From Lentzea flava (GTDB lineage Bacteria > Actinomycetota > Actinomycetes > Mycobacteriales > Pseudonocardiaceae), in NCBI RefSeq assembly GCF_014648475.1, contig NZ_BMRE01000032.1, forward strand, positions 1 to 64,000: a DNA stretch of 64,000 nt, given 5' to 3'. Shown piece after piece: positions 42,891 to 50,930 of the stretch. A program made the translations under genes and the position numbers. The notes beneath the pieces were generated by a model. It was not told where the DNA came from. It saw only the letters and a program-made list of their open reading frames with translations, and did not search any database. Positions within the stretch are counted from its first letter, which is position 1. The number at the start of each line of letters is the position of its first letter.

Positions 42891-43691
42891 TCAGCTCTCC
42901 TTGAGCGCGATCGAAATGGGGTCCTTCTTGGCGGCCTCGACCCGCGAGCCGTCGGCGGCGCGCGGCCCTGGCGGGTTGCGGAACGCGAACGGCTCCGACT
43001 CCCGGCCGGACTGCACGAACCACGCCTCGCCGGTGCCCGAACCCTCCACAATGGACATGAACGCGTCCACCACGGCGGACACGGGCAGGATCGGCATGCC
43101 GATGTCCTCCAGCGTCGACCGCAGCGGTGTGATGATGTTGGTGTCCGCGAACGCCGGGCAGAGCGCGTTCACCCGGATGTCCGAGTACGCACCGGCCAGC
43201 GCACGGACCAGGCCGACCACAGCAGCCTTGTTGGCGCCGTAAACCGGATCGCCCGGCATCGGCATGAGGCCGGCCATCGACGCCGTGGCGATGATCTGAC
43301 CGCCGCGCTTCTGCAGTTCGGGCAACGCGGCGTGCACGCCGTAGACGACGCCATCGAGGTTGATGGCCATCGCACGGCGGTAGCGCTCGACGTCGAAGTC
43401 GTCGCCCAACGAGCATCCCGTGCCGATGCCCGCGTTCAGGAACGCGATGTCGAGCCCACCGAACTCGCGCACGGCGGTCTCCACCGCGGCGGCCGAGTCG
43501 GCGGGCTGCGTCACGTCGCAGCGCACGAACACGCCACCGACCTCGTCGGCGACGACTTTGCCCTGGTCAGCGTCGATGTCCGCGACGACGACACGAACCC
43601 CGAGCGAAGCCAGGCGCCGGGCGGACGCGGCACCGATGCCGTTCGATCCACCGGTGATGAGTGCGACCTTGCCGGTGAGTTCCACGGGCAT
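42891..43691 (-). CDS. short-chain dehydrogenase/reductase
   Basis: 266 residues. The cofactor motif is TGGSNGIGAAS, with NAGIG, catalytic Ser in ATASMAGLM and Tyr/Lys in YGANKAAVVG. Asp in VVADIDADQ after the second strand indicates NAD(H). A perfect GAGGAGG site fixes the ATG at 43691. It has an unusual tail of about 60 residues (SRVEAAKKDPISIALKES at the end) beyond the Rossmann core. It is co-transcribed with the quinone oxidoreductase; substrate unknown. Confidence 0.88.
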   Translation of the reverse strand: MPVELTGKVALITGGSNGIGAASARRLASLGVRVVVADIDADQGKVVADEVGGVFVRCDVTQPADSAAAVETAVREFGGLDIAFLNAGIGTGCSLGDDFDVERYRRAMAINLDGVVYGVHAALPELQKRGGQIIATASMAGLMPMPGDPVYGANKAAVVGLVRALAGAYSDIRVNALCPAFADTNIITPLRSTLEDIGMPILPVSAVVDAFMSIVEGSGTGEAWFVQSGRESEPFAFRNPPGPRAADGSRVEAAKKDPISIALKES

Positions 43692-43747
43692 CTGCCTCCT
43701 CGCTGAGACCACTCTGAGCTGACTCGATTGACGACGATCTGGGCAAC

Positions 43748-43765
43748 ATTCCGACCAGTCGGTAT
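43748..43765. promoter_or_regulatory. TetR-type dyad near the SDR promoter
   Basis: CCGAC and GTCGG separated by 2 bp, with partial symmetry outward (ATTCCGACCAGTCGGTAT). It lies 57 bp upstream of the minus-strand SDR start and 92 bp upstream of the plus-strand reductase. Such dyads are typical TetR operators, but the regulator is not identified. Confidence 0.4.
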
Positions 43766-43812
43766 GGTCGTCCGCACAGCGCTGGACGTCAAGCGGACTG
43801 ATAGGTACGTTA

Positions 43813-43828
43813 CTAAGCGCTTGCTTAG
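43813..43828. promoter_or_regulatory. CTAAGC-N4-GCTTAG operator, copy 1
   Basis: A perfect 6-bp dyad with spacer GCTT, 29 bp before the start of the FabG-like reductase and its MaoC partner. The same dyad occurs at 60619, 60637 and, with one mismatch, 62611. Confidence 0.65.
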
Positions 43829-43856
43829 CTCACCATCCCCCAACGAAGGAGGACCC

Positions 43857-44609
43857 GTGGCCGACAGGGTTGCCATCGTCACCGGCGCGGCTCGCGGTAT
43901 CGGTGCCGCCGTCGCCCAGCGTCTCGCCGCGGACGGCCTGGCCGTCGCGTTGCTCGACCTCGACGAGCAGGGCGTGCTCGACGGCGCCGACAAGATCGTC
44001 GCGGGCGGTGGGCGCGCCATCGGCCTCAAGGTCGACGTCTCCGACGAGGAGCAGGTCAACGCCGCGGTGGCGCAGGTCGCCGAGAAGCTCGGCCCGCCGA
44101 CCGTGCTGATCAACAACGCCGGTGTGCTGCGCGACAACCTGCTGTTCAAGATGACCGTGAGCGACTGGGACACGGTCATGAACGTGCACCTGCGCGGCGC
44201 GTTCCTGATGAGCAAGGCCGTCCAGGCCTACCAGACGAAGGAGGGCTGGGGCCGCATCGTCAACCTGTCGAGCACGAGCGCGCTCGGCAACCGCGGCCAG
44301 GCCAACTACTCCGCCGCCAAGGCCGGTCTGCAGGGCTTCACCAAGACCCTCGCGATCGAGCTCGGCAAGTTCGGCGTCACGGTCAACGCGATCGCGCCCG
44401 GCTTCATCGCCACCGAGATGACCAAGGCGACGGCCGAGCGCATGAAGATCTCGTTCGAGGACCTGGTGAACGGTGCCGCGCAGACGATCCCGGTCGCGCG
44501 CGTCGGCCAGCCAGAGGACATCGCGCACACCGCGTCGTTCCTCGTCAGCGAAGGCGCCGGGTTCGTGTCCGGCCAGGTCATCTACGTCGCCGGCGGACCG
44601 AAGGACTGA
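43857..44609 (+). CDS. FabG-like 3-oxoacyl reductase (SDR)
   Basis: 250 residues. Cofactor motif TGAARGIGAAV, NNAG followed by VLRDNLLFKM, catalytic Ser in NLSSTSALGN and Tyr/Lys in YSAAKAGLQGF. An AAGGAGG site precedes the GTG at 43857. It is followed 3 bp later by a MaoC hydratase, a pairing expected for reversible 3-hydroxyacyl-CoA steps in fatty-acid or polyketide-like chain metabolism. The promoter carries a CTAAGC-N4-GCTTAG operator. Confidence 0.9.
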   Translation: MADRVAIVTGAARGIGAAVAQRLAADGLAVALLDLDEQGVLDGADKIVAGGGRAIGLKVDVSDEEQVNAAVAQVAEKLGPPTVLINNAGVLRDNLLFKMTVSDWDTVMNVHLRGAFLMSKAVQAYQTKEGWGRIVNLSSTSALGNRGQANYSAAKAGLQGFTKTLAIELGKFGVTVNAIAPGFIATEMTKATAERMKISFEDLVNGAAQTIPVARVGQPEDIAHTASFLVSEGAGFVSGQVIYVAGGPKD

Positions 44610-44612
44610 TCG

Positions 44613-45065
44613 ATGCGCGTATTCGAAGGCGTTGACGAGCTCGCCGCCGCGAAGGGCGAGCACCTCGGTTTCGGCGAGTGGCACGAGATCACGCAGGAGC
44701 AGGTCAACCTGTTCGCCGACGCGACGCTCGACCACCAGTGGATCCACATCGACGTCGAGAAGGCGAAGAAGGGCCCGTTCGGCGGCCCGGTGGCGCACGG
44801 CTACCTGACGCTCTCGCTGGTGCCGTACCTGGTGCGCGACGTCTACACCGTCAAGAACATCAAGATGGGCGTCAACTACGGCAGCAACAAGGTCCGCTTC
44901 CCGCAGCCGGTGCTCGTGGGCGCCAGGGTGCGCGGCGGCGTCGAGCTGCTCGACGTCTCGGACATCGCGCTGGGCAAGCAGCTCGTGACCAAGGTCGTCA
45001 TCGAGATCGAGGGCAGCGACAAGCCCGCGTGCGTCGCCGAGATCGTCAGCGTGATTGTGCCCTGA
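44613..45065 (+). CDS. MaoC-family (R)-enoyl-CoA hydratase/dehydratase
   Basis: 150 residues with a single hot-dog fold. The hydratase-2 motif is FADATLDHQWIHID (catalytic Asp40 and His45), followed by PVAHGYLTLSLVPYL. It hydrates 2-enoyl-CoA or dehydrates 3-hydroxyacyl-CoA, the step next to the FabG-like reductase encoded 3 bp upstream. Its 3' end overlaps the convergent TetR gene by 20 bp. Confidence 0.9.
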   Translation: MRVFEGVDELAAAKGEHLGFGEWHEITQEQVNLFADATLDHQWIHIDVEKAKKGPFGGPVAHGYLTLSLVPYLVRDVYTVKNIKMGVNYGSNKVRFPQPVLVGARVRGGVELLDVSDIALGKQLVTKVVIEIEGSDKPACVAEIVSVIVP

Positions 45066-45621
45066 CCGAGTGGATCAGCAGATCCGCGTAGTGCTCAGCC
45101 AGCCGCCCGGCCGGGATCTCCCCGTCCGGGCGGTACCACGTGCCCAGGTGGTGCAACGACCCGAAGAAGTAGTGCGTGGCGAGGTCCGCGGGCACGTCGT
45201 CGCGGAACGTCCCGTCCCGCTGCCCCTCCTCGATCAGACCGCGGAACTTCTCGTGGTACCGCCGCCGTTCCGCCCGCACTTCCTTCTGCTTCTCGGCCGA
45301 CAGGTGGTCGATCGAGCGGAAGAACACCTTGGCGGCGTCGAAGTTGTCCACACTGGTGACGATCACGTCGATGGCCGCCTCGCGCAGCCGTTCGGTGATC
45401 GGCCCCGCACCTCCCGCGATCTTGTCGAGCCGTTCGGTCTGCATGCGCAGCAACCGCCCGTAGATCTCGTGCAGCAGGTCGTCCTTCGACCCGAAGTAGT
45501 GGTACATCGCGCCTTTGGTGACACCGGCGCGCTCCACGATCTCCTGCACGGCGACGCGTTCGTACCCCTTGTCCGCGAAGAGGCTGGTAGCGGCGTCGAT
45601 CAGTCTTTCAGGCACGGTCAC
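45046..45621 (-). CDS. TetR-family regulator
   Basis: 191 residues. PERLIDAATSLFADKGYERV, then the helix-turn-helix QEIVERAGVTKGAMYHYFGS and a ligand-binding domain with FRSIDHLSAEKQKEVRAERR. The GTG at 45621 is preferred because the fold begins there; the longer frame to 45660 would overlap the divergent gene start. It sits between the MaoC operon (convergent) and a DUF2855 gene (divergent, 38 bp), so the DUF2855 gene is the likeliest target. Confidence 0.85.
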   Translation of the reverse strand: MTVPERLIDAATSLFADKGYERVAVQEIVERAGVTKGAMYHYFGSKDDLLHEIYGRLLRMQTERLDKIAGGAGPITERLREAAIDVIVTSVDNFDAAKVFFRSIDHLSAEKQKEVRAERRRYHEKFRGLIEEGQRDGTFRDDVPADLATHYFFGSLHHLGTWYRPDGEIPAGRLAEHYADLLIHSVRAQSR

Positions 45622-45659
45622 GACCGGAGCGTACCTCCCGACCAAGGAGAATCCTGGCA

Positions 45660-46709
45660 ATGATCAGTCGCTGGACCGTCGTCGTCGACCGCGACGACCT
45701 CACCAAAACCGAAGTCCTGCACGACGAACTCTCCCCCGAGCTCGGCGACTGCGAGGTGCTGCTCCGCGTCGACCGCGTCGGCCTCACCGCCAACAACGTC
45801 ACCTACGGCGTGATCGGCGACCTCATCGGCTACTGGAAGTTCTTCCCGGTTTCCGCCGACGGCCGCGGCGTCATCCCGCTGTGGGGCTTCGCCGACGTCG
45901 TCGACTCCACATTGGACGCCCTTCCGCCCGGCACCCGCGTCTACGGCTACCTGCCGATGTCGAGCCACCTCGTCGTGCGCGCTCGCCTGACCTCGTCGGG
46001 CTTCGTCGACACGGCCGACCACCGCGCCCCGCTCCCGGCCGTCTACAACAGCTACCTGGTGACGTCGACGGACCCGGCGTACGACCCGCAGCAGGAAGAC
46101 CTCCAGGTCCTCTACCGCCCGCTGTTCATGACGTCGTTCCTGCTCGCCGACCAACTGGCGGACAACGACTTCTACGGCGCCCGCACCGTCGTGATCTCCT
46201 CCGCCTCCAGCAAGACGGCGTTCGGCACGGCCCAGTGCCTGCGCGGTTCCGGCGTGCGGCTGGTGGGCCTGACCTCATCGCGCAACGTCGGCTTCACGGA
46301 AAGCTTGGGCCTCTACGACACCGTGCTGCCCTACGACGCCGCAGTGGACGTCGAACCTTCGGTGTACCTGGACTTCAGCGGCTCTGCCGACCTGCGCTCG
46401 ACCCTGCACGACCGGCTCGGCGCCTCGCTGGTGAAGGACATCTCGATCGGCCTCACCCAGCAGAAGGCCTCCGCGGACCCGCGCTCGCAGTTCTTCTTCG
46501 CGCCGGACCAGCTCCGCAAGCGCGCCGCCGACTGGGGGCAGGACGGCTTCGGGCAGCGCTTCGGTGCGGCTTGGCGCGCCTTCACCGCTCAGGCCGGTGA
46601 GTGGGTGGGGATCGCGCAGCACAGCGGGCCGGACGAGTTGGTCGAGGTGTGGCAGTCCGTGCTGGCGGGCAAAACGGACCCGAGCACGGCCGACGTGATC
46701 ACCTTCTGA
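45660..46709 (+). CDS. DUF2855 family protein
   Basis: 349 residues resembling the MDR fold without clear zinc or catalytic residues. LLRVDRVGLTANNVTYGVIG, YWKFFPVSADGRGVIPLWGF, YRPLFMTSFLLADQL and VVISSASSKTAFGTAQCLRG are typical of DUF2855. The last motif sits where a cofactor-binding loop would be. Function is unestablished; reductases acting on acyl-CoA-like or quinone-like substrates are possible. It overlaps the convergent 112-residue gene by 11 bp. Confidence 0.8.
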   Translation: MISRWTVVVDRDDLTKTEVLHDELSPELGDCEVLLRVDRVGLTANNVTYGVIGDLIGYWKFFPVSADGRGVIPLWGFADVVDSTLDALPPGTRVYGYLPMSSHLVVRARLTSSGFVDTADHRAPLPAVYNSYLVTSTDPAYDPQQEDLQVLYRPLFMTSFLLADQLADNDFYGARTVVISSASSKTAFGTAQCLRGSGVRLVGLTSSRNVGFTESLGLYDTVLPYDAAVDVEPSVYLDFSGSADLRSTLHDRLGASLVKDISIGLTQQKASADPRSQFFFAPDQLRKRAADWGQDGFGQRFGAAWRAFTAQAGEWVGIAQHSGPDELVEVWQSVLAGKTDPSTADVITF

Positions 46710-47037
46710 CGAGGGCCTCCTCGATTCCCTCGAGATGGCAGATCTCCGACGGCCCCAGGGAGGCCACCGGTATCTCGAACACCGGCGCGACATCGTCACG
46801 TGTCATCGACCGCGGATCCAGGATCTCCCCGATCGCGTTCAGCTGAGCCTCCCGCGTCACCGAGTTCTCCTCGTGGCAGGCCATGACCGAGAGGACGCGA
46901 ACGACCACCCTGGCCTCCAGCGGGTCGAACGACCGCGACCAGTCGCAGACGTTCTCGGTCCCTTCCTCCCGCACCTCCGGGATCGCCGAGGTGATCTTCG
47001 CGATCAGCCCCGCGAGCTCGGGACGACCGATGCTCAT
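46699..47037 (-). CDS. 112-residue acidic helical protein, function unknown
   Basis: The ATG at 47037 overlaps the stop of the exonuclease gene by 4 bp, so it is translated with it. The sequence is helical and acidic (ELAGLIAKITSAIPEVREEG, DPLEARVVVRVLSVMACHEE, REAQLNAIGEILDPRSMT). It resembles small HEAT-like or immunity-type proteins in character, but I recognise no family. It could modulate the nuclease. Confidence 0.6.
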   Translation of the reverse strand: MSIGRPELAGLIAKITSAIPEVREEGTENVCDWSRSFDPLEARVVVRVLSVMACHEENSVTREAQLNAIGEILDPRSMTRDDVAPVFEIPVASLGPSEICHLEGIEEALVRR

Positions 47038-47576
47038 CTGGCGAGCAGCCCGGCCAGCAGGCCGGCGATGTTGTAGGCGTCGTCGTGCCCCCGGTGGTGC
47101 GTACCGTCGAGCCGATGCCCGGCGATGCGCACCGCCTCGGCCATCCCGACCTCCCGCGGCAACCTGTGCATCAACGCGAAGAGCGTCTTCACGTTGACGT
47201 GCCGCGGCCCGAACGGATACCGCACCCCGAAGTCTGCGCATTGCCGCTCGAACATCTTCCGGTCGTAGTCCCCGTACGACGCCCAAACCCGACGCTCCGA
47301 CCGGAACTCCTTCCGCAGCACCGCACACGCCTCGGCGAACGACACCCCGGACGACACCTGCTCCTGCGCCAACGTGGTCAGCCGAGTGCAGAATGGACTC
47401 ACAGACGACCGCGACGGCCGCACCAGAACGCTGCGCCGCTCCCCGCGCACACCAGTGGCCACCTCGACCGGGCACACCCCGATCTCGATGATCTCCGACA
47501 CCTCACCGGCGGGCGGAGACCCTTCCCAGCACGTCGACTCCACGTCGACGACCAGCACCTGATCCAACGAAATCAC
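47034..47576 (-). CDS. DEDDh 3'-5' exonuclease (ERI1/KapD-like)
   Basis: 180 residues. Exo I is VLVVDVESTCWEG (Asp and Glu), Exo II is ASYGDYDRKMFERQ and Exo III is GTHHRGHDDAYNIAGLL with the catalytic His and Asp. The length and the VEST-CWEG form fit the ERI1/KapD group that trims RNA ends. The start is a GTG at 47576 with a weak ribosome site, so a slightly later start is possible. The partner gene overlaps its stop. Confidence 0.88.
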   Translation of the reverse strand: MISLDQVLVVDVESTCWEGSPPAGEVSEIIEIGVCPVEVATGVRGERRSVLVRPSRSSVSPFCTRLTTLAQEQVSSGVSFAEACAVLRKEFRSERRVWASYGDYDRKMFERQCADFGVRYPFGPRHVNVKTLFALMHRLPREVGMAEAVRIAGHRLDGTHHRGHDDAYNIAGLLAGLLAR

Positions 47577-47598
47577 GTGCCGATCGTCCCCGACGCGT

Positions 47599-48309
47599 CT
47601 ACTGGAATACGACGACGGGCAGCACCACGATCTCGCCGGTCGACGCGTTCCACGACTGGACCTTGCCCAGGCACCGCGCGTTGAACTGGCCCGGCGGCAG
47701 GGTGTCGCGCAGGCTCGCCCGGTCGCACTCCACCCGCACCCGAGCCGAACCGGCGGGAGCCAGCAGCACCGCGTTCGAGTCGGTTCCGTCGCCGAGCTCG
47801 AACCGGCCGTGCAGCGACACGTAGTCGCGGATGTCGTTGAGCCGCAAAGGCTTCCTGCGCCGCCACGCCTCGTCGGCGACGATCGTCTGCGTGGGCAGGT
47901 CGACCTCCACCACGCCGTGGGCCGCGCGCAGGCCCGCCAGCACCACGCCGATGACGTCGATCTCGGTGGCGGGTTTCTCGTAGTTGGAGGTGTCCTGTTC
48001 CACCACCGAGCCGTCCACGCCGATGCCGAACTCGCTCGGGCCCACCTGCAGTTTGCCGTTCTTGGTCACGGTGATCTGCTTGACGAACTGGCGGGTGACC
48101 GCGTCGTCGTAGCGGCCCACCTTGCACAGGTTGATCATGCGCTGGCCGTGGACGTAGAACAGCAGGCCGGGCACCTCGGACTCCGGGGCGCGCCGGCGGG
48201 TCCACCGCACGGCCAGGACGACGACCACGACCAACGCCGTCAGGGTCGCGGACCACAGCAGGATCCAGGGCCACTCGACGGACCACCACAGCGCTCTATC
48301 GACAGCCAC
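47599..48309 (-). CDS. single-span membrane protein of the vWA operon, function unknown
   Basis: 236 residues. One span near the start (WPWILLWSATLTALVVVVVL) is followed by a basic stop-transfer stretch and a cytoplasmic part of beta-rich character (KLQVGPSEFGIGVDGSVV, ARCLGKVQSWNASTGEIVVL). The GTG start overlaps the vWA gene by 14 bp. I recognise no domain. Confidence 0.6.
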   Translation of the reverse strand: MAVDRALWWSVEWPWILLWSATLTALVVVVVLAVRWTRRRAPESEVPGLLFYVHGQRMINLCKVGRYDDAVTRQFVKQITVTKNGKLQVGPSEFGIGVDGSVVEQDTSNYEKPATEIDVIGVVLAGLRAAHGVVEVDLPTQTIVADEAWRRRKPLRLNDIRDYVSLHGRFELGDGTDSNAVLLAPAGSARVRVECDRASLRDTLPPGQFNARCLGKVQSWNASTGEIVVLPVVVFQ

Positions 48310-49720
48310 GGATCTCCCTCACCGCCTCCAGCAACGACTTCGCGCCGGCCTCCACGAGACGGCCGCCGCTGGCCTGGGCCACGCGGTCCAGCTCCGCCGC
48401 GGAGGCCTCGCCGAACCGGATCGGGTACACGGGCACCTCGCCCCGTCCGACGCGCAGGAACTCGTCCACCGACGGTCCCGCGTTGTTCTCGCCGTCGGTC
48501 ATCAGCACGACGGTCGTCTCGCCACGGGCGAGGCGCAGCGCGTGGTCCAGCGCCGCCCAGATCGCCGTGTTGTCCCGCAGGTCGTCGGACGCCACGACGG
48601 CCAGCAGCGCGTCGAGGTCTTGACGTCCGCGCACGGTGATCGAGCGCTCCTCCAACACGCTGCCCGCGAAGCGCACGATCGTGACGGTCTCGCCGACGTG
48701 GAAGCGGTCGAACCCGTTGAGGGACGCGAAAGCCTCGCGCAGCGCGGCGATCCGAGCGCCCCGCATGGACGTCGAGTAGTCCAGCACGAAGATCACCTGG
48801 CGGCCGTCGCCCGCCCGGTCGTGGAAGAGCAGCAACCGGTCGAGCACCTCCTGCCGGTCCGGGAAGTACAGCGCGGTGCCGATGTCGGCGCGCAGCTTCT
48901 CGTCGCGCGGCGTGGCCGGGTCGACGGGGCGCCGCCAGGTGCGTTCGGCGATCATCCGCTGGGCCTCGGCCGACCTCAGCCACTCCACGACCCGGTCGTA
49001 CGCGGCCCGGTGCGCGGGATCGACCAGCATCAGCGGGTAGTCCGACAGCACGATCCCGTCCCGCGGATACACGATCTCCACCGGATCGGCGCGTCCCGAA
49101 GCGTTGAGCGACAACAGTTCCGACTCGTGCGCCACCACTCCGTCCACATCGGACCTGCGGGCGTACTCGGCGATCGGGTCCGGCACGTCGAAGACCCGCC
49201 CCGTCAGGAAACCCTGCAGCCGGTCGCAGCTCACGTCCTCGGTCCGCAACGCCGCACCGGTGCCCGCGGCCGCCGTCGCGACCCCGATGAGCGCGGCCAT
49301 CCCGCCGCCGGACACGCGCGGATCCGCCATGCCGTAACGGAACTCGCCCACCGCGGCCCGGTCCGCTACGTCCGCCCACGTCGGCCGCTCGCCGAGCACG
49401 GCGCGCTTGCCGGGCTTCACGCCGAGCACCACGGGGGACGTCATGATGCTCGTCGACAGCGCGGGCTCGGCACCACGCAGCCGCAGGAACCTGGTGGTGG
49501 ACAACCACGCCAGGTCGAACCCGGCGAGCGAGCGGCTGGCCTCGACCGTGCCGCGGTGCTCGACCGCGAGCTCGACGCCGGTGGCGCGCTTCAGCTCCTC
49601 CAGCACGGGACCGAGGTCGGCGAGCTCCGGGCTGGCCAGCACCTTCAGCCGGACCGGCTGCGGTGTGCTGGAAGTGCACGCCGCCAGCAGGAGCAGGAGC
49701 ACCGCGAGAAGGATCCTCAT
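48296..49720 (-). CDS. lipoprotein with substrate-binding and vWA domains
   Basis: 474 residues. A lipobox (LLLLLAACTSS) follows a hydrophobic signal. Residues about 25-275 are a solute-binding-protein fold (LKVLASPELADLGPVLEELK, DPVEIVYPRDGIVLSDYPLM), and about 305-470 a von Willebrand A domain with the MIDAS start VIFVLDYSTSMRGARI, TDGEN and SGGRLVEA. Such proteins sit outside the membrane and bind partners through the metal site. The ATG overlaps the upstream stop by 4 bp; the gene lies mid-operon between a second binding-like protein and a membrane protein. Confidence 0.85.
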   Translation of the reverse strand: MRILLAVLLLLLAACTSSTPQPVRLKVLASPELADLGPVLEELKRATGVELAVEHRGTVEASRSLAGFDLAWLSTTRFLRLRGAEPALSTSIMTSPVVLGVKPGKRAVLGERPTWADVADRAAVGEFRYGMADPRVSGGGMAALIGVATAAAGTGAALRTEDVSCDRLQGFLTGRVFDVPDPIAEYARRSDVDGVVAHESELLSLNASGRADPVEIVYPRDGIVLSDYPLMLVDPAHRAAYDRVVEWLRSAEAQRMIAERTWRRPVDPATPRDEKLRADIGTALYFPDRQEVLDRLLLFHDRAGDGRQVIFVLDYSTSMRGARIAALREAFASLNGFDRFHVGETVTIVRFAGSVLEERSITVRGRQDLDALLAVVASDDLRDNTAIWAALDHALRLARGETTVVLMTDGENNAGPSVDEFLRVGRGEVPVYPIRFGEASAAELDRVAQASGGRLVEAGAKSLLEAVREIRGCR

Positions 49721-50844
49721 CGGCAGTCGCCCACCACGTCGATCATGCGCTCGAACAGCTCCGCCTTGGGCAGCGCCACCCGGCCCCGCTCACCGCTCGG
49801 CGGCTCCGGCACCCCGCGCTCGCTGAGGTGGCCGGCGAAGTCCTGCTCCGTGGCCCCGTTCCAGCCCAACGAGTGGAAACCCAGCTCCACCGCGCGCCGG
49901 CGCAGCTCCGGGTCGGTCATCATCAGCTCACCGATCCGGTCGCCCTCCGGGGTGAACGAGATCAGCTCGGGCGTGCTCTGGTGCTGCACGGTCGGGTAGA
50001 GCAGCACGCGTTCCTTGTCGGCGCCCCGTTTCTCCAGCTGGTGAGCGAGGTACTGGTGCTCGTAGATCACCGCGATGGCCGCGTGCGTCGGCCCCTCCGG
50101 CGCGAAGTACTTCGGCGCCATGTCCTCGCTGGTCTGGCCCTGCGCGTCGATCTGCGGCTTGATCCTGCGCGCCAGGTCCTCCGCGGCCTCGACGGTCTGG
50201 GGCGGGTTGTCGTCGCGGGCGGACGCGAGAAACCCGGCGAGCACGGCCCCCGAGTAGGCCTTGCAGGGATCCGGTGACTGGATGATCACCCGGTTGCCGT
50301 TGGCGGCACCGTAGTCGTTCCACCTCTTGTGCTTCTCGACCAGCTCCATGAACTTCTGGAGGTCGAGGTTGTAGTAGAGCGGTTGCTCACCCTGGTCGTG
50401 CGGTGTCGCGACACCCGCCCTGACCAGCGCCTCGGCGTACCCGCGGAAGGTTCCGAGCACGACGGGCGAGAAGAACGGCCGGAACGGCACCGCGTGCTTG
50501 CCCGTCCGCCGGGTCTTCACGTGCTCGTTCGCCACGTGCCCGGACGGGAACACGAAGTGGTAGGAGTCCAGGTCGGGCTTGCGGGCCAGGTCGCGCGAGC
50601 CCGCCGGAGTCACGTGGACCTGGTAGCCGCGCGCCATCAGGATCCGCTTGACCTGCTCGTCCTGGAAGAAGTCGCGCTTGGACGCGAGCAGCGCCCGCAC
50701 CACCGTGACGTTCCGGAACGGGCCGGTGATGTGCCCGGAGACCAGCAGCACGACCAGCCCGAGGACGAACACCGTCAACGGCGGCACGAACCACAGCAGG
50801 AAACATCTTCGCGGGTCGACAGCCCTGAACTCCGGCTCCTGCAC
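49717..50844 (-). CDS. membrane-anchored substrate-binding-like protein
   Basis: 375 residues from a GTG after GAGGGGGAG. One N-terminal span (FLLWFVPPLTVFVLGLVVLL) anchors an extracellular part with the look of a type II periplasmic binding fold (YHFVFPSGHVANEHV, RVIIQSPDPCKAYSGAVLAG, YEHQYLAHQLEKRG). No transporter permease is nearby, so it is more likely a sensor or structural partner of the vWA lipoprotein than a nutrient binder. It is the first gene of the three-gene operon. Confidence 0.7.
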   Translation of the reverse strand: MQEPEFRAVDPRRCFLLWFVPPLTVFVLGLVVLLVSGHITGPFRNVTVVRALLASKRDFFQDEQVKRILMARGYQVHVTPAGSRDLARKPDLDSYHFVFPSGHVANEHVKTRRTGKHAVPFRPFFSPVVLGTFRGYAEALVRAGVATPHDQGEQPLYYNLDLQKFMELVEKHKRWNDYGAANGNRVIIQSPDPCKAYSGAVLAGFLASARDDNPPQTVEAAEDLARRIKPQIDAQGQTSEDMAPKYFAPEGPTHAAIAVIYEHQYLAHQLEKRGADKERVLLYPTVQHQSTPELISFTPEGDRIGELMMTDPELRRRAVELGFHSLGWNGATEQDFAGHLSERGVPEPPSGERGRVALPKAELFERMIDVVGDCR

Positions 50845-50860
50845 GGCTCCCCCTCATGCC

Positions 50861-50905
50861 AAAACGGCCCCTGACGAGGATTAGACGCGTCGAGGGAACC
50901 GTTTT
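50861..50905. terminator. hairpin after the GT4 operon
   Basis: AAAACGG at 50861-50867 pairs with CCGTTTT at 50899-50905, and the stem extends imperfectly inward (CCCC with GGG). It lies 26 bp past the glycosyltransferase stop on the minus strand and ends in a T run there. Confidence 0.6.
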
Positions 50906-50930
50906 GCACTACGCCGAACAGGGTCATCAG

